The notes under the pieces were generated by a model. That model saw nothing but the letters and a program-made list of their open reading frames with translations. It made no database searches and was not told where the DNA came from. A program made the position numbers and the translations under genes. This document shows positions 1-7,658 of a stretch of DNA of 33,986 nucleotides, in pieces (the first letter of the stretch is position 1; every line of letters begins with the position of its first letter). This DNA comes from Gammaproteobacteria bacterium (GTDB lineage Bacteria; Pseudomonadota; Gammaproteobacteria; Pseudomonadales; Azotimanducaceae), in assembly GCA_021773555.1 (NCBI GenBank), contig JAJFKA010000170.1, positions 1 through 33,986 on the forward strand, given 5' to 3'.

Positions 1-628
1 GCCAGACCATCAGCGTGGTGATGTCACCGAAGGGGCTGAACGCTCCCCCTGCATTGGCCGCAACCACGATGTTGATGCAGCCAATTGCGACAAATTTCGG
101 GCTGCCGGAGCCTACCGAGAGAACAACAGCGCCCATCAACAACGCCGTTGTCAGGTTGTCGGCGACGGGTGAAACAAAAAACGCGATGATACCGGTAATC
201 CAGAACAGCTTCCGGTAACCAAATTCCCGCCCAATCAACCAGGCGCGCAGTGCCTCGAACACATTCCGCTCGGTCATCGCGTTGATGTACGTCATGGCCA
301 CCAGCAGGAAGAGCAGCAGTGAGGCATACTCAATGAGGTTATGCTGGAGATTCGCCTCCAGCAAATGGGGGTCCATATCCGAATTGTGAACCAGAATCGC
401 AACGATAAACCAGATCACGCCTGCTGCCAGAATCACCGGCTTGGATTTTCGCAGATGGATAAATTCCTCTGCCATCACCAGTGAATAGGCGAAGATGAAA
501 ACCCCGAGCGCAAGCAGGCCTGCAAACGAAGTAGTCATGCCAAGATTGTACTCGCCACCCGTGGAACTGCTCGCGAAAACAAACTGAGGGAAGAAACAAA
601 CAACCAGATAACCAATTATACGGGCCAT
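1..628 (-). CDS. nhaD: NhaD-type Na+/H+ antiporter (N-terminal part)
   Basis: This is the first 209 residues of a polytopic inner-membrane protein that continues beyond the left edge. It reads from an ATG at 628 with a hydrophobic, signal-like N-terminus and then alternating membrane segments. The stretch VADNLTTALLMGA and the stretch AFSPFGDITTLMVW, read just before the window ends, are typical of the NhaD family of sodium/proton antiporters in the ion transporter superfamily. NhaD proteins export Na+ (and Li+) in exchange for protons and are common in marine and haloalkaliphilic Gammaproteobacteria. The upstream neighbour on the same strand is an unrelated enoyl-CoA hydratase-family gene 51 bases away. 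The family assignment is recognition of motifs; ion specificity is inferred from the family. Confidence 0.85.
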   Translation of the reverse strand, partial: MARIIGYLVVCFFPQFVFASSSTGGEYNLGMTTSFAGLLALGVFIFAYSLVMAEEFIHLRKSKPVILAAGVIWFIVAILVHNSDMDPHLLEANLQHNLIEYASLLLFLLVAMTYINAMTERNVFEALRAWLIGREFGYRKLFWITGIIAFFVSPVADNLTTALLMGAVVLSVGSGSPKFVAIGCINIVVAANAGGAFSPFGDITTLMVW

Positions 629-679
629 ATCAAACCTGTTTATCGTTAGTATTTTTTTAAGGAGCGGTGAGGCAAGGCG

Positions 680-1453
680 TTAAGCGCCTTTCCAGTCTGG
701 GGAGCGTTTTTCTGAAAAGGCAAGCGGACCTTCAACAAAGTCCGCGCTCTTGTACATCCCCTGAATCTGCGCGTATTTGCCTTTGATCGCCGCCTCGAGC
801 GACGCTGCGCCCATACCCTGCATGGCGGCTTCCTTGCTGCCGCGCACAGACAAGGGGGCGCATTCCAAAATCTGGGCAGCCCAGCGTTTTGCCCCTTCAA
901 GTGCATCTCCCGCCGGTACAACCTCGTTGACGAAGCCTAACGACAGGCCTTCGTCCGCGCTTACCCTGCGACCGGTCAAGAGCATTCCCATTGCCTGTTT
1001 CATACCAATTTCACGCGGTAATCGATGGATGCCACCTGCCAGTGCCGCCAGGCCAACTCTTGGCTCAGGCAATGCAAAAATGGCATTGTCCGAGGCGATG
1101 ATCAGGTCGCAAGCCAGCGCAATCTCGAAACCGCCGCCCATGGCGATGCCATTAACAGCAGCAATAATGGGTTTTGGATTATCAAATCTTGAGGTCAATC
1201 CGGCGAAACCGGAGGCAGGCCCGCCCATTTTCCCGCCTGAGGCCTGATACTTTAAATCGTTTCCAGCGCTGAAGGCACGATCACCCGCACCCGTGATTAT
1301 TGCGACCCACTGCTCCGGGTCAGCGCAAAAGTCATCAAATATCTCAGCCAGTTCAAAATTTCCGGGCGGATGAAGCGAGTTCATGACTTCCGGGCGTTCG
1401 ATCGTGACGATTGTTAATGGCCCTTCCCTGCTGACACTTGAAAACTCGCCCAT
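680..1453 (-). CDS. Enoyl-CoA hydratase/isomerase family protein, CaiD-like
   Basis: A 257-residue crotonase-fold protein, the usual family length. The oxyanion-hole segments FSAGNDL (about 61-67) and NGIAMGGGFE (about 101-110) are present. The two glutamates used by hydratases are at E110 (GGGFE) and E130 (ALPEPRVGL). The C-terminal segment EGPLAFSEKRSPDWKG closely resembles the end of carnitinyl-CoA dehydratase CaiD, so a 2-enoyl-CoA hydratase acting on a short or branched acyl-CoA is the best guess. The substrate cannot be read from sequence. The ATG at 1453 is preceded by GAGG at a good distance. No other fatty-acid or carnitine genes lie beside it, so there is no operon support for a specific pathway. 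Confidence 0.85.
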   Translation of the reverse strand: MGEFSSVSREGPLTIVTIERPEVMNSLHPPGNFELAEIFDDFCADPEQWVAIITGAGDRAFSAGNDLKYQASGGKMGGPASGFAGLTSRFDNPKPIIAAVNGIAMGGGFEIALACDLIIASDNAIFALPEPRVGLAALAGGIHRLPREIGMKQAMGMLLTGRRVSADEGLSLGFVNEVVPAGDALEGAKRWAAQILECAPLSVRGSKEAAMQGMGAASLEAAIKGKYAQIQGMYKSADFVEGPLAFSEKRSPDWKGA

Positions 1454-1607
1454 GATTCAACCTCATTTCTCATTGCTCGCGTATGCGCGATTGCCTGTTA
1501 GTGTTACTCCGCCATACGCTCAAAAACCAGCGCTTAAAAAACAGTGGAGTGAAGCTCAGAGTCTACCAGTTTGGCATCAAAGATAAACAATGCAGCCAGC
1601 TGTCAAT

Positions 1608-2756
1608 TCAGGCGTGATGCCGCTCAATAGCGGACTCAATTCGATCGCACGCCAGCGCCAGTGTCGATCTTGGACAACCAAAGTTGAGACGCATGTAACC
1701 GGGGCCATCGAACCGGGCACCGTCGGACAGCCCAACGCCTGCATTCTCGAAGAATCCCATGGCATCGTTGAGCTTAAGTTCACGCACATCCAGCCAGGCT
1801 AAATAGGTGGCCTCAACGGGGCTCATGGAGACCCCGGATATCGCTGCCAGTCTGTCCTGAAGATAAGTGCGATTGTCACGCAGATAAGCGATCAAATCGG
1901 TTCGCCAGGATTCACAGTCACGGTAAGCCACCAGCATGCTGGTATAGGCAAATGTCGAGACATTGGAAGACATGCCGCCACCGGCTTCATCAAACCTTGC
2001 ACGAAGTGCCGGGTCCTGAATGACAACAACCGCGCCGCCGAGTCCGGCGAGATTAAATGTTTTGGTCGGTGCCATCAAAGTCAGAGTAATGGCCGCTGCT
2101 TCCTGGCTGATCGATGCAATCGGTATATGCGCGCTATCATCAAGCATCAGGTCACAATGAATCTCATCCGAGCAGATAAGTACCTTGTGACGCACGCAAA
2201 TCTCAACAATCATGGAAAGTTCATCCCGGGTCAGCGCCCTGCCCACCGGGTTGTGAGGATTGCACAACATCAACAATTTGATATCCGGATTGGATTCGAC
2301 AGCGCTTCGCAATGCCTCAACCGGATATCCCCACCGGCCTTCAACACAGGGCGAGGCCACTCTGATCAGCGCTCGATCCCAGTAGCCTGGCGCCTCCAGA
2401 AAGGGGAAGTACACCGGCGTCACGGTGATCACCGATTCTCCCTGGCCGACCAGGCCACGGCACGCCTGATTCAGGCCAGGCACAACGCCGGGCATGAAGC
2501 TCAGGTCAGCAGGATCGATCTGCCAGCCATACATTTGGGACATGCGGCGAACGAATACCTCTGATAACTCCACTGGTGGTACGTTGTAGCCAAACACCCC
2601 GTGTTCCGCGCGTGTCTGGATCGCCTCGATGACTCGCCCCGGTGCTTTAAAATCCATATCCGCCACCCACATGGGCAGGATTTCCGTACCAGCATATTTT
2701 TCCCATTTGGCGCTGTTGCTGCCACGTCGGTCAACGACGCCGTCAAAATCACTCAT
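1608..2756 (-). CDS. patB: MalY/PatB-type PLP-dependent C-S lyase
   Basis: A 382-residue fold-type I aminotransferase-like enzyme of the MalY/PatB family. Visible features are the N-terminal LPMWVADMDF block, CNPHNPVGR (about 165-173), SDEIHCDL (about 196-203) and the PLP-binding lysine K232 in APTKTFNLAGL. Members cleave the C-S bond of cystathionine or cysteine conjugates, yielding homocysteine or a thiol plus pyruvate and ammonia. MalY of E. coli additionally modulates MalT, which cannot be inferred here. The location beside msrA and close to the sulfhydrylase and metG genes supports a role in methionine or sulfur metabolism. No clear ribosome-binding site precedes the ATG at 2756. The divergent msrA begins 106 bases away. 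Confidence 0.87.
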   Translation of the reverse strand: MSDFDGVVDRRGSNSAKWEKYAGTEILPMWVADMDFKAPGRVIEAIQTRAEHGVFGYNVPPVELSEVFVRRMSQMYGWQIDPADLSFMPGVVPGLNQACRGLVGQGESVITVTPVYFPFLEAPGYWDRALIRVASPCVEGRWGYPVEALRSAVESNPDIKLLMLCNPHNPVGRALTRDELSMIVEICVRHKVLICSDEIHCDLMLDDSAHIPIASISQEAAAITLTLMAPTKTFNLAGLGGAVVVIQDPALRARFDEAGGGMSSNVSTFAYTSMLVAYRDCESWRTDLIAYLRDNRTYLQDRLAAISGVSMSPVEATYLAWLDVRELKLNDAMGFFENAGVGLSDGARFDGPGYMRLNFGCPRSTLALACDRIESAIERHHA

Positions 2757-2799
2757 GGTTCAGTTGCACAAAAAAGTCCGGGGGCGAGTATAACAAGCA

Positions 2800-2828
2800 T
2801 TAAACGCAGCACTCAAAAGGTCTATACT
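2800..2828 (+). promoter_or_regulatory. Possible promoter of msrA
   Basis: TATACT at 2823-2828 matches the sigma70 -10 element in five of six positions. It is preceded at 17 bases by the weak -35 TTAAAC at 2800-2805. It would start transcription about 30 bases before msrA, whose start is preceded by GAAGGAAGGAA. The -35 match is poor, so this is tentative. Confidence 0.35.
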
Positions 2829-2862
2829 TACGCACGCGACATATAGAGAAGGAAGGAATCCC

Positions 2863-3495
2863 ATGAGCCTGTTCAGCAAAAAAATCCCCAGTACCGAGAC
2901 ATCCCTGGCCGGACGGGAGGACATCATGCCCGTCCCGGAAGCCCATTTTGTCAACAACAGGCCGCTCAAACCACCGTTTCCGGCGCACCTGAAGACGGCC
3001 CTGTTTGGCATGGGCTGTTTCTGGGGTGCTGAACGTCGATTCTGGGAACAGCCCGGTATCTATACTACTGCGGCAGGTTATGCCGGAGGATTTACGCCTA
3101 ATCCCACTTATGAAGAGGTTTGCTCTGGTCGAACCGGTCACAGTGAGGTCGTGCTGGTGGTTTATGATCCCGCCATTATCACATTTGAGGATCTGGCTGC
3201 ATTATTCTGGGAAAGCCACGACCCGACTCAAGGAATGCGACAAGGCAACGATATCGGTTCACAATATCGATCCGTCATCTATGTGGATGACGAGGCATTA
3301 CTTAAACTGGCCCGTGACAGCGAACAAAAGTTCCAGTCGAAACTCGCCAGCGCCGGACATCCCAGTCAGATTACGACTGAAATCGGTGCTAACCAGACTT
3401 TTTACTATGCCGAGCATTACCATCAGCAATATCTCGCCAAGGTTCCCGACGGTTATTGTGGACTCGGCGGCACCGGGGTTTGCTATAACGACTGA
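2863..3495 (+). CDS. msrA: Peptide methionine sulfoxide reductase MsrA
   Basis: A 210-residue cytosolic MsrA, which reduces the S-epimer of methionine sulfoxide in proteins and as free amino acid, recycled by thioredoxin. The catalytic cysteine is C52 in [13 protein letters not shown]. The resolving cysteines C199 and C207 are in the C-terminal [11 protein letters not shown] segment, so this is the three-cysteine E. coli-like type. The conserved GYAGG and [10 protein letters not shown] segments follow the active site. The N-terminal extension of about 45 residues before the core matches the longer E. coli form. A strong purine-rich site (GGAAGGAA) precedes the ATG. The gene converges on purC, 13 bases away. 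Confidence 0.97.
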   Translation: MSLFSKKIPSTETSLAGREDIMPVPEAHFVNNRPLKPPFPAHLKTALFGMGCFWGAERRFWEQPGIYTTAAGYAGGFTPNPTYEEVCSGRTGHSEVVLVVYDPAIITFEDLAALFWESHDPTQGMRQGNDIGSQYRSVIYVDDEALLKLARDSEQKFQSKLASAGHPSQITTEIGANQTFYYAEHYHQQYLAKVPDGYCGLGGTGVCYND

Positions 3496-3508
3496 CGCAG
3501 ATCGCTCA

Positions 3509-4417
3509 TTAATTGATCAACCGGTGTAATGCTTCCTCGTAGCGCCTGAAGGTGTCGGTGATGACTGCATCCGGAAGGCTCGGACCCGGATATTCCTTAT
3601 TCCACTTGCCTTCATCGACAATACCCTGGGTGTAATTGCGTACGTACTGTTTATCGAAACTATTCTGCTCACGGCCCGGTTCCCACTCTTCCGCAGGCCA
3701 GAATCTCGAACTATCGGGAGTAAGCACCTCGTCGATGAGCACCGGTTCCACACTTCCCGGTTCAATCCCGAATTCGAATTTCGTATCGGCGATGATAATA
3801 CCTCGCTCCAGCGCATAGTCCCGCCCCTGCCTGAATATGGAAAGCGATATCTCCCGGATACTTTCCATTAACGACTTACCCGCAATAGTACAGCTTTCTT
3901 CAAAACTGATATTTTCATCATGCCCCTGCTCAGCCTTGGTTGACGGGGTGAACAGGGGGTCAGCAATTCTGCTGCTGTTAACGAGCCCCGGAGGCAGATC
4001 GATTCCACAGACCTTGCCGGTTTTCTGGTAGTCCTTAAAGCCGCTGCCGGTCAGATAGCCACGCACGATACACTCAACCGGCACCACATCCGAACGTCTG
4101 CAAATCATGATTCTACCTTTCAAGAGGGCGCGGTCAGCAGCGCTGATACCTTTAATATCTTCAGAATCAGTGGAGACAAGATGGTGCCTGATTACACCGT
4201 CAAAGTGCCCGAACCAGAATTCAGATATCCGGGTGAGCACGACCCCTTTATCGGGAATGCCATTGGCCAGCACCACGTCGAAAACACTGACCCGGTCAGT
4301 GGCAATGATCAGAATTCCGTCACCACCATCCGGCAGGGTCAGATCATACAAATCCCTCACTTTACCAACGCGCCTGTTCGGCAGGGGCAAGTCCGTGGTC
4401 ATCAACGCTTCAGTCAT
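3509..4417 (-). CDS. purC: SAICAR synthetase (purine biosynthesis)
   Basis: Phosphoribosylaminoimidazole-succinocarboxamide synthase ligates aspartate to CAIR using ATP in de novo purine synthesis. Signature segments seen are GKVRDLYDL near the N-terminus, the FDVVLANGIPDKG block, ECIVRGYLTGSGFKDY, and IIADTKFEFG followed by LIDEVLTPDSSRFW. From the chosen start it is about 302 residues, the longer form found in yeast and many Proteobacteria rather than the 237-residue E. coli form. The open frame extends upstream to 4519, but that would overlap the preceding gene. ATG codons at 4432, 4417 and 4402 are all possible, and 4417 has a GAGAG at suitable spacing. It lies 70 bases downstream of the sulfhydrylase gene on the same strand and may be cotranscribed. 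Confidence 0.95.
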   Translation of the reverse strand: MTEALMTTDLPLPNRRVGKVRDLYDLTLPDGGDGILIIATDRVSVFDVVLANGIPDKGVVLTRISEFWFGHFDGVIRHHLVSTDSEDIKGISAADRALLKGRIMICRRSDVVPVECIVRGYLTGSGFKDYQKTGKVCGIDLPPGLVNSSRIADPLFTPSTKAEQGHDENISFEESCTIAGKSLMESIREISLSIFRQGRDYALERGIIIADTKFEFGIEPGSVEPVLIDEVLTPDSSRFWPAEEWEPGREQNSFDKQYVRNYTQGIVDEGKWNKEYPGPSLPDAVITDTFRRYEEALHRLIN

Positions 4418-4487
4418 AATGTGCTCTCGCATATCTAATTTTTGAGTGGCGAACGCCCAGTTTACAGATTCCCGGCGTGTTGCAAAG

Positions 4488-5711
4488 TTATACGCCGAGG
4501 GCCTGGTCAAAGTCGGCAAGCAGATCTTCCGTTTCTTCTATACCGATGGAGAATCGGACCAGCGAGTCATCAATTCCCATGGTCGCCCTTCGTTCCGGAC
4601 CCATTTCATAATAGATTGAGTGCGCAACCGGAATTCCGAGAGAACGTGTATCGCCAAGATTACTGGTGCACACAACCAATTGCAGATTGTTCAGAAAATC
4701 AAAGCAGTCAACCTCGTCGACCAGTTCAACACTGAATAACGCCCCAGGGTGTTTGAACAACACCGCGGCGCGTTCATGCTGAGGATGATCGGCTAAACCC
4801 GGGTAGTACACTTTTTTCACCATCGGATGCCCATGCAGAAATGTCGTCAGCGCCCTGGCGTTAGCGCAGGCTTGCTCCATCCTGAGCGCCAGGGTGTCGG
4901 AGCCAACCGAAATATGGTGCGCGGCTTCCGGTGCGAGCGTGGCACCAAAATCCCGAAGTCCTTTTTTCTTAACCTGGGTAATTGCCCAGTTAGAAACATC
5001 ACCGGTTTTGTAGTTGTCATAGAGATTCGGATAGTCTGCCCAGTTAAACAAGCCGGTCTCAGTCAGCGCACCTCCCAGTGCATTCGCGTGACCACCGATA
5101 TATTTTGTGAGCGAGTTGATGACAAAACTCGCGCCGACGCTTACCGGTCGAAAGAGATACGGAGTCGTCATAGTATTATCTACGATATAGACGAGTCCTA
5201 ACTCCCGACACAATTCACCGATTGCGACGAGATCAGCGACCTGGGTTCGGGGATTAGCGATCGTCTCGACAAAAACCATGCGGGTGTTTTCCCTAACCTG
5301 ATCGCGTACCGCCTGGCATGATGTCGCGTCGGCGAAACTCACCTCAATACCCTGAGTGCCGAATGAATTAAACAGGCTGTTGGTATTACCAAACAGAAAT
5401 GATGATGAAATCATGTGATCACCTGCCCGCAATAACGCAAACAGGGTGGTGCCGATCGCCGCCATGCCGGTCGCGAAGGCAACCGTGCTGTGACCGTTTT
5501 CCATCAGCGTGATCTTGTCCTGCAACGCTGTAATTGTCGGGTTGACCTGACGACCATAGGTATAGCCCTGCTGCTTTCCCTGGAAAACAGCGGCCAGTTC
5601 TCGCGAATCTTCATAGGTAAAGGTAACCGCGGTATGTACTGGTTTATGTATCGATCCGTGTTCCACCCCTGAACGTCTGTCTGAATGTATTATCTCTGAT
5701 GTAAAACCCAT
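4488..5711 (-). CDS. O-acyl-homoserine sulfhydrylase family enzyme (MetZ/MetY-like)
   Basis: A 407-residue PLP enzyme of the Cys/Met metabolism family. It shows YGRQVNPTITALQDK, the FATGMAAI segment (about 79-86), FVETIANPRTQVAD and the PLP lysine K203 in NSLTKYIGGH. Family members make homocysteine from O-acetyl- or O-succinylhomoserine plus sulfide, make cystathionine, or degrade methionine. Local regulation argues for biosynthesis: a SAM-II-like aptamer and terminator lie directly upstream, and SAM-II elements are known before metA, metX, metZ and metC-type genes. GGGAGG at about 8 bases precedes the ATG at 5711. Substrate (acetyl versus succinyl ester) cannot be decided from the motifs read. 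metG lies upstream and purC downstream on the same strand. Confidence 0.85.
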   Translation of the reverse strand: MGFTSEIIHSDRRSGVEHGSIHKPVHTAVTFTYEDSRELAAVFQGKQQGYTYGRQVNPTITALQDKITLMENGHSTVAFATGMAAIGTTLFALLRAGDHMISSSFLFGNTNSLFNSFGTQGIEVSFADATSCQAVRDQVRENTRMVFVETIANPRTQVADLVAIGELCRELGLVYIVDNTMTTPYLFRPVSVGASFVINSLTKYIGGHANALGGALTETGLFNWADYPNLYDNYKTGDVSNWAITQVKKKGLRDFGATLAPEAAHHISVGSDTLALRMEQACANARALTTFLHGHPMVKKVYYPGLADHPQHERAAVLFKHPGALFSVELVDEVDCFDFLNNLQLVVCTSNLGDTRSLGIPVAHSIYYEMGPERRATMGIDDSLVRFSIGIEETEDLLADFDQALGV

Positions 5712-5755
5712 CCTGTTACCTCCCGGTGCAACGAGTGCCCGGCTGATTTCCAGCC

Positions 5756-5791
5756 AAAAAAAAACCCGCCTAGAATTAACTAAAGCAGGTT
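5756..5791 (-). terminator. Intrinsic terminator of the SAM-II leader
   Basis: On the minus strand AACCTGC (5791-5785) pairs with GCGGGTT (5769-5763), extended by TTAG/CTA-type pairing around a TTAATT loop. A run of nine T follows (5764-5756). It ends about 45 bases before the sulfhydrylase start. Its 5' arm includes GCTTTAG (5786-5780), which is complementary to CTAAAGC (5805-5799) at the end of the aptamer. The two structures are therefore mutually exclusive. It could also serve as the terminator of metG. Confidence 0.8.
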
Positions 5792-5850
5792 TCCACTCGC
5801 TTTAGCTGTATTTTTTCGCGCCCGCAAGCTGAACTCAAATCGGCGCGTCT
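5790..5850 (-). promoter_or_regulatory. SAM-II-like riboswitch aptamer
   Basis: On the minus strand the leader shows, in order, the blocks I recall from the SAM-II (metA/metX) class. These are P1 5' arm CGCGCC (5847-5842), GATTTG (5841-5836), GCTTGC (5829-5824), P1 3' arm GGCGCG (5822-5817), an A-rich linker and GCTAAA (5806-5801). The last block is shared with an antiterminator stem CTAAAGC/GCTTTAG that competes with the downstream terminator. Ligand-bound aptamer should sequester CTAAA and release the terminator, turning the sulfhydrylase gene off when SAM is high. The canonical loop-tail pseudoknot is weak by eye: CAGCTTGC (5831-5824) can pair with GCGAGTGG (5800-5793) at seven of eight positions, but the register differs from characterised examples. 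Confidence 0.75.
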
Positions 5851-5866
5851 CCGTAAAGAGACCGCC

Positions 5867-5896
5867 ATTGTAATTAATCGGACAGACATAAATCAA
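5867..5896 (-). promoter_or_regulatory. Candidate sigma70 promoter of the sulfhydrylase
   Basis: Minus-strand TTGATT (5896-5891) and TACAAT (5872-5867) are separated by 18 bases. This would start the transcript around 5860, just ahead of the SAM-II-like aptamer. The -35 element overlaps the metG stop codon, so the gene would have its own promoter besides any metG read-through. Confidence 0.5.
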
Positions 5897-7386
5897 GCTT
5901 GCAATCGCGGGTAGACAGGTTTGATCTCCCCTATCTGTACATGGGAGTGGTTAACGCCTGACTGGCTGAACGCAGCCTCATCCTCGGCACCGAGTATTGC
6001 CCTCACCTCACTGGCGAGGTTCGGCACCAGCGGCAGCGCAATCAACGTTAACTCCCGCAGACAGTGATGCACGGCCCAGAGATAAGCTTTTAGTTCACTC
6101 TCATCGACGCAACGCCAGGGTTCCCTGCGCTGAAAATCTGCATTAATCAGCCCGCTCAATTCAACAAACAGCCTCGCACCGGCAGCGATGTCATAGCCAT
6201 GCAACACGGCAACAAACCTTGTCGTTCCTGCTCGAACCTGATTCAGGAGTTCGAGGTCCGGGGCTGCAAGCCCGTCGATCTGCAAATCGATTCCTGTCGG
6301 GAAGCTGGTGGTAAACAATCTGGCAAACCGGCTGACCAGGTTGCCGAAATTATTTGCCAGGTCCGCGTTGAGCACGTCGATCAGATGAGTTTGCTGAAAG
6401 TCCAGATCCTGGCCGAGGCGAACAGTTTTAAGGAAATAGAACCTGAGACCGTCCACACCAACCCGGTCCGCTACCCGGACCGGATCGATGATTGTCGCCG
6501 GGTCGGACTTCGAAATCTTCCTGCCTTCCACAGTTAACCAACCATTCACCACCAGCTTCCCGGGCAGGGGGAGCCCGGCTGACCACAATAAGGCGGGCCA
6601 GTAAATCGCATGGAACAGCAGGATGTCCTTGCCGATGAAATGAACAGCGCCGGGCCAGTGAGTCGCGAGTCGATCTTCCCCTTCTCCCTCCAGCGCTGAC
6701 AGGTACGAAGCCAGCGCATCGACCCAGACGTAAATCACATGTTCAGGATCAAAGGGTACGGGGATGCCCCAGGAGGTGGAAGTTCGGGAAACCGAGAGGT
6801 CCGTCAGTTTCTCTGAGCGCAGAAACGATAACACCTCATTGCGCCGGGTCGCAGGCACAATGAATTCAGGATTGGATTCAATATGGTCAATCAGCCGCGC
6901 CTGGTAGGCACTCAACCGGAAAAAATAGGACGGTTCAGCATATTGCTCAAGCGCCACACGATGAATAAGACAGTGGCTGCCAGATGTGTAGTACTGCTCA
7001 CAGCCAACGCAATAAAGGCCTTCGTAGTAGCCCTTATAAATATCGCCACGGTCTACCAACCTGGTCCAAAGCGCCGCGACAACCTTTTTGTGGGTCGGGC
7101 TCGAAGTTCGCTCAAACAGATCCACAGAAATTTGCAGGCGTTGCCACAGGGTCTCAAACTCATTACTGCGCGATGCCACAAAATCTTCAAGATCCTGCCC
7201 TGCGATCGCCGCGGTCCGTTCAATTTTCTGACCGTGTTCATCTGATCCTGTGGCCAGCAAAACGTCATCCCCGCACAACTGAAAAAATCGCTTGCAGCAA
7301 TCAGCCACAAGGGTTGTATAGGCATGGCCCAGGTGGGGTGCACCATTTGCATAATAAATAGGTGTTGTCAGGTAACGATTCATCAT
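5893..7386 (-). CDS. metG: Methionyl-tRNA synthetase, short form
   Basis: Class I synthetase that charges tRNA-Met. Seen from the ATG at 7386 are the HIGH motif as HLGH at 18-21, TGSDEHGQKI (about 46-55), a metal-knuckle-like CVGC (126-129) with CLIH (139-142), YVWVDALASYL (about 219-229) and the KMSKS motif as KISKS (290-294). At 497-498 residues it is the compact form (Thermus-like or organellar-like) without the C-terminal dimerising tRNA-binding domain of the roughly 677-residue E. coli enzyme. GAGGAG five bases before ATG 7386 fixes the start; ATG 7383 is the alternative, and an upstream in-frame codon at 7407 lacks a site. It has its own promoter, a Met-rich leader peptide and a terminator hairpin just upstream. 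Whether another metG exists in the genome is unknown. Confidence 0.92.
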   Translation of the reverse strand: MMNRYLTTPIYYANGAPHLGHAYTTLVADCCKRFFQLCGDDVLLATGSDEHGQKIERTAAIAGQDLEDFVASRSNEFETLWQRLQISVDLFERTSSPTHKKVVAALWTRLVDRGDIYKGYYEGLYCVGCEQYYTSGSHCLIHRVALEQYAEPSYFFRLSAYQARLIDHIESNPEFIVPATRRNEVLSFLRSEKLTDLSVSRTSTSWGIPVPFDPEHVIYVWVDALASYLSALEGEGEDRLATHWPGAVHFIGKDILLFHAIYWPALLWSAGLPLPGKLVVNGWLTVEGRKISKSDPATIIDPVRVADRVGVDGLRFYFLKTVRLGQDLDFQQTHLIDVLNADLANNFGNLVSRFARLFTTSFPTGIDLQIDGLAAPDLELLNQVRAGTTRFVAVLHGYDIAAGARLFVELSGLINADFQRREPWRCVDESELKAYLWAVHHCLRELTLIALPLVPNLASEVRAILGAEDEAAFSQSGVNHSHVQIGEIKPVYPRLQA

Positions 7387-7415
7387 TTCAGCTCCTCGGC
7401 AAATCATTGCCGTAT

Positions 7416-7448
7416 AAAAAAACCCTGGTGGAGGACCCGCCAGGGTTT
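7416..7448 (-). terminator. Terminator/attenuator hairpin before metG
   Basis: On the minus strand AAACCCTGG (7448-7440) pairs perfectly with CCAGGGTTT (7428-7420) around an 11-base loop. The T run 7422-7416 follows. It lies only about 30 bases before the metG start and after its promoter, so it can act only as an attenuator or as the end of an upstream transcript. No upstream gene exists on this strand. Confidence 0.8.
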
Positions 7449-7461
7449 CAGTCGCTGATTC

Positions 7462-7484
7462 CTGGAAGGTCTAACACCTTCCAG
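7462..7484 (-). promoter_or_regulatory. Leader hairpin of the metG attenuator
   Basis: On the minus strand CTGGAAGGT (7484-7476) and ACCTTCCAG (7470-7462) form a perfect 9-bp stem with the loop GTTAG. It lies between the leader peptide stop and the terminator. CCAGG in its 3' arm and following base (7465-7461) is complementary to CCTGG in the terminator 5' arm (7444-7440), a possible weak antiterminator. ACACC in the leader ORF (7517-7513) can pair with GGTGT (7478-7474). Confidence 0.6.
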
Positions 7485-7505
7485 AAAATATTTTGCGCAG
7501 AAAGC

Positions 7506-7589
7506 TTAGCCCGGTGTGAAAACCATAGGCATCATCATGCTTTTGCTGCAGTCAAACTTGTTGGTGAAAACGTTTATCGCGCTCATCAT
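7506..7589 (-). CDS. Methionine-rich leader peptide of metG
   Basis: A 27-codon ORF on the minus strand starts ATG ATG at 7589, contains an MMMPM run at residues 18-22 (7538-7524) and stops at 7508-7506. It lies between a good promoter and the metG terminator hairpin. Six of its 27 codons are Met, far above chance for a peptide of this size. This fits a leader that measures Met-tRNA charging, by analogy with pheM upstream of pheST in E. coli. No strong ribosome-binding site precedes the first ATG, and translation may instead begin at the internal Met cluster. The stalling-to-antitermination geometry is not obvious, as the Met run is about 40 bases ahead of the first strong hairpin. Confidence 0.6.
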   Translation of the reverse strand: MMSAINVFTNKFDCSKSMMMPMVFTPG

Positions 7590-7658
7590 TGTCTGTTCGT
7601 ATCTAATTAGGAATTGCTTGTCCCGAACCCGCCTGCGCTGGGGACCTTATAGCGGCAC

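Noticed and set aside
3005-3529. 174-residue plus-strand ORF overlapping msrA
   Set aside because: It is an alternate frame of the well-supported msrA coding sequence.
4418-4519. Longer purC N-terminus from 4519
   Set aside because: It would overlap the preceding gene by 32 bases, has no ribosome-binding site, and the extra residues do not resemble the family.
5780-5888. 37-codon ORF in the sulfhydrylase leader as a second regulatory leader peptide
   Set aside because: It has only two Met codons, no ribosome-binding site, and its start would lie before the likely transcription start. The SAM-II-like structure explains the region better.
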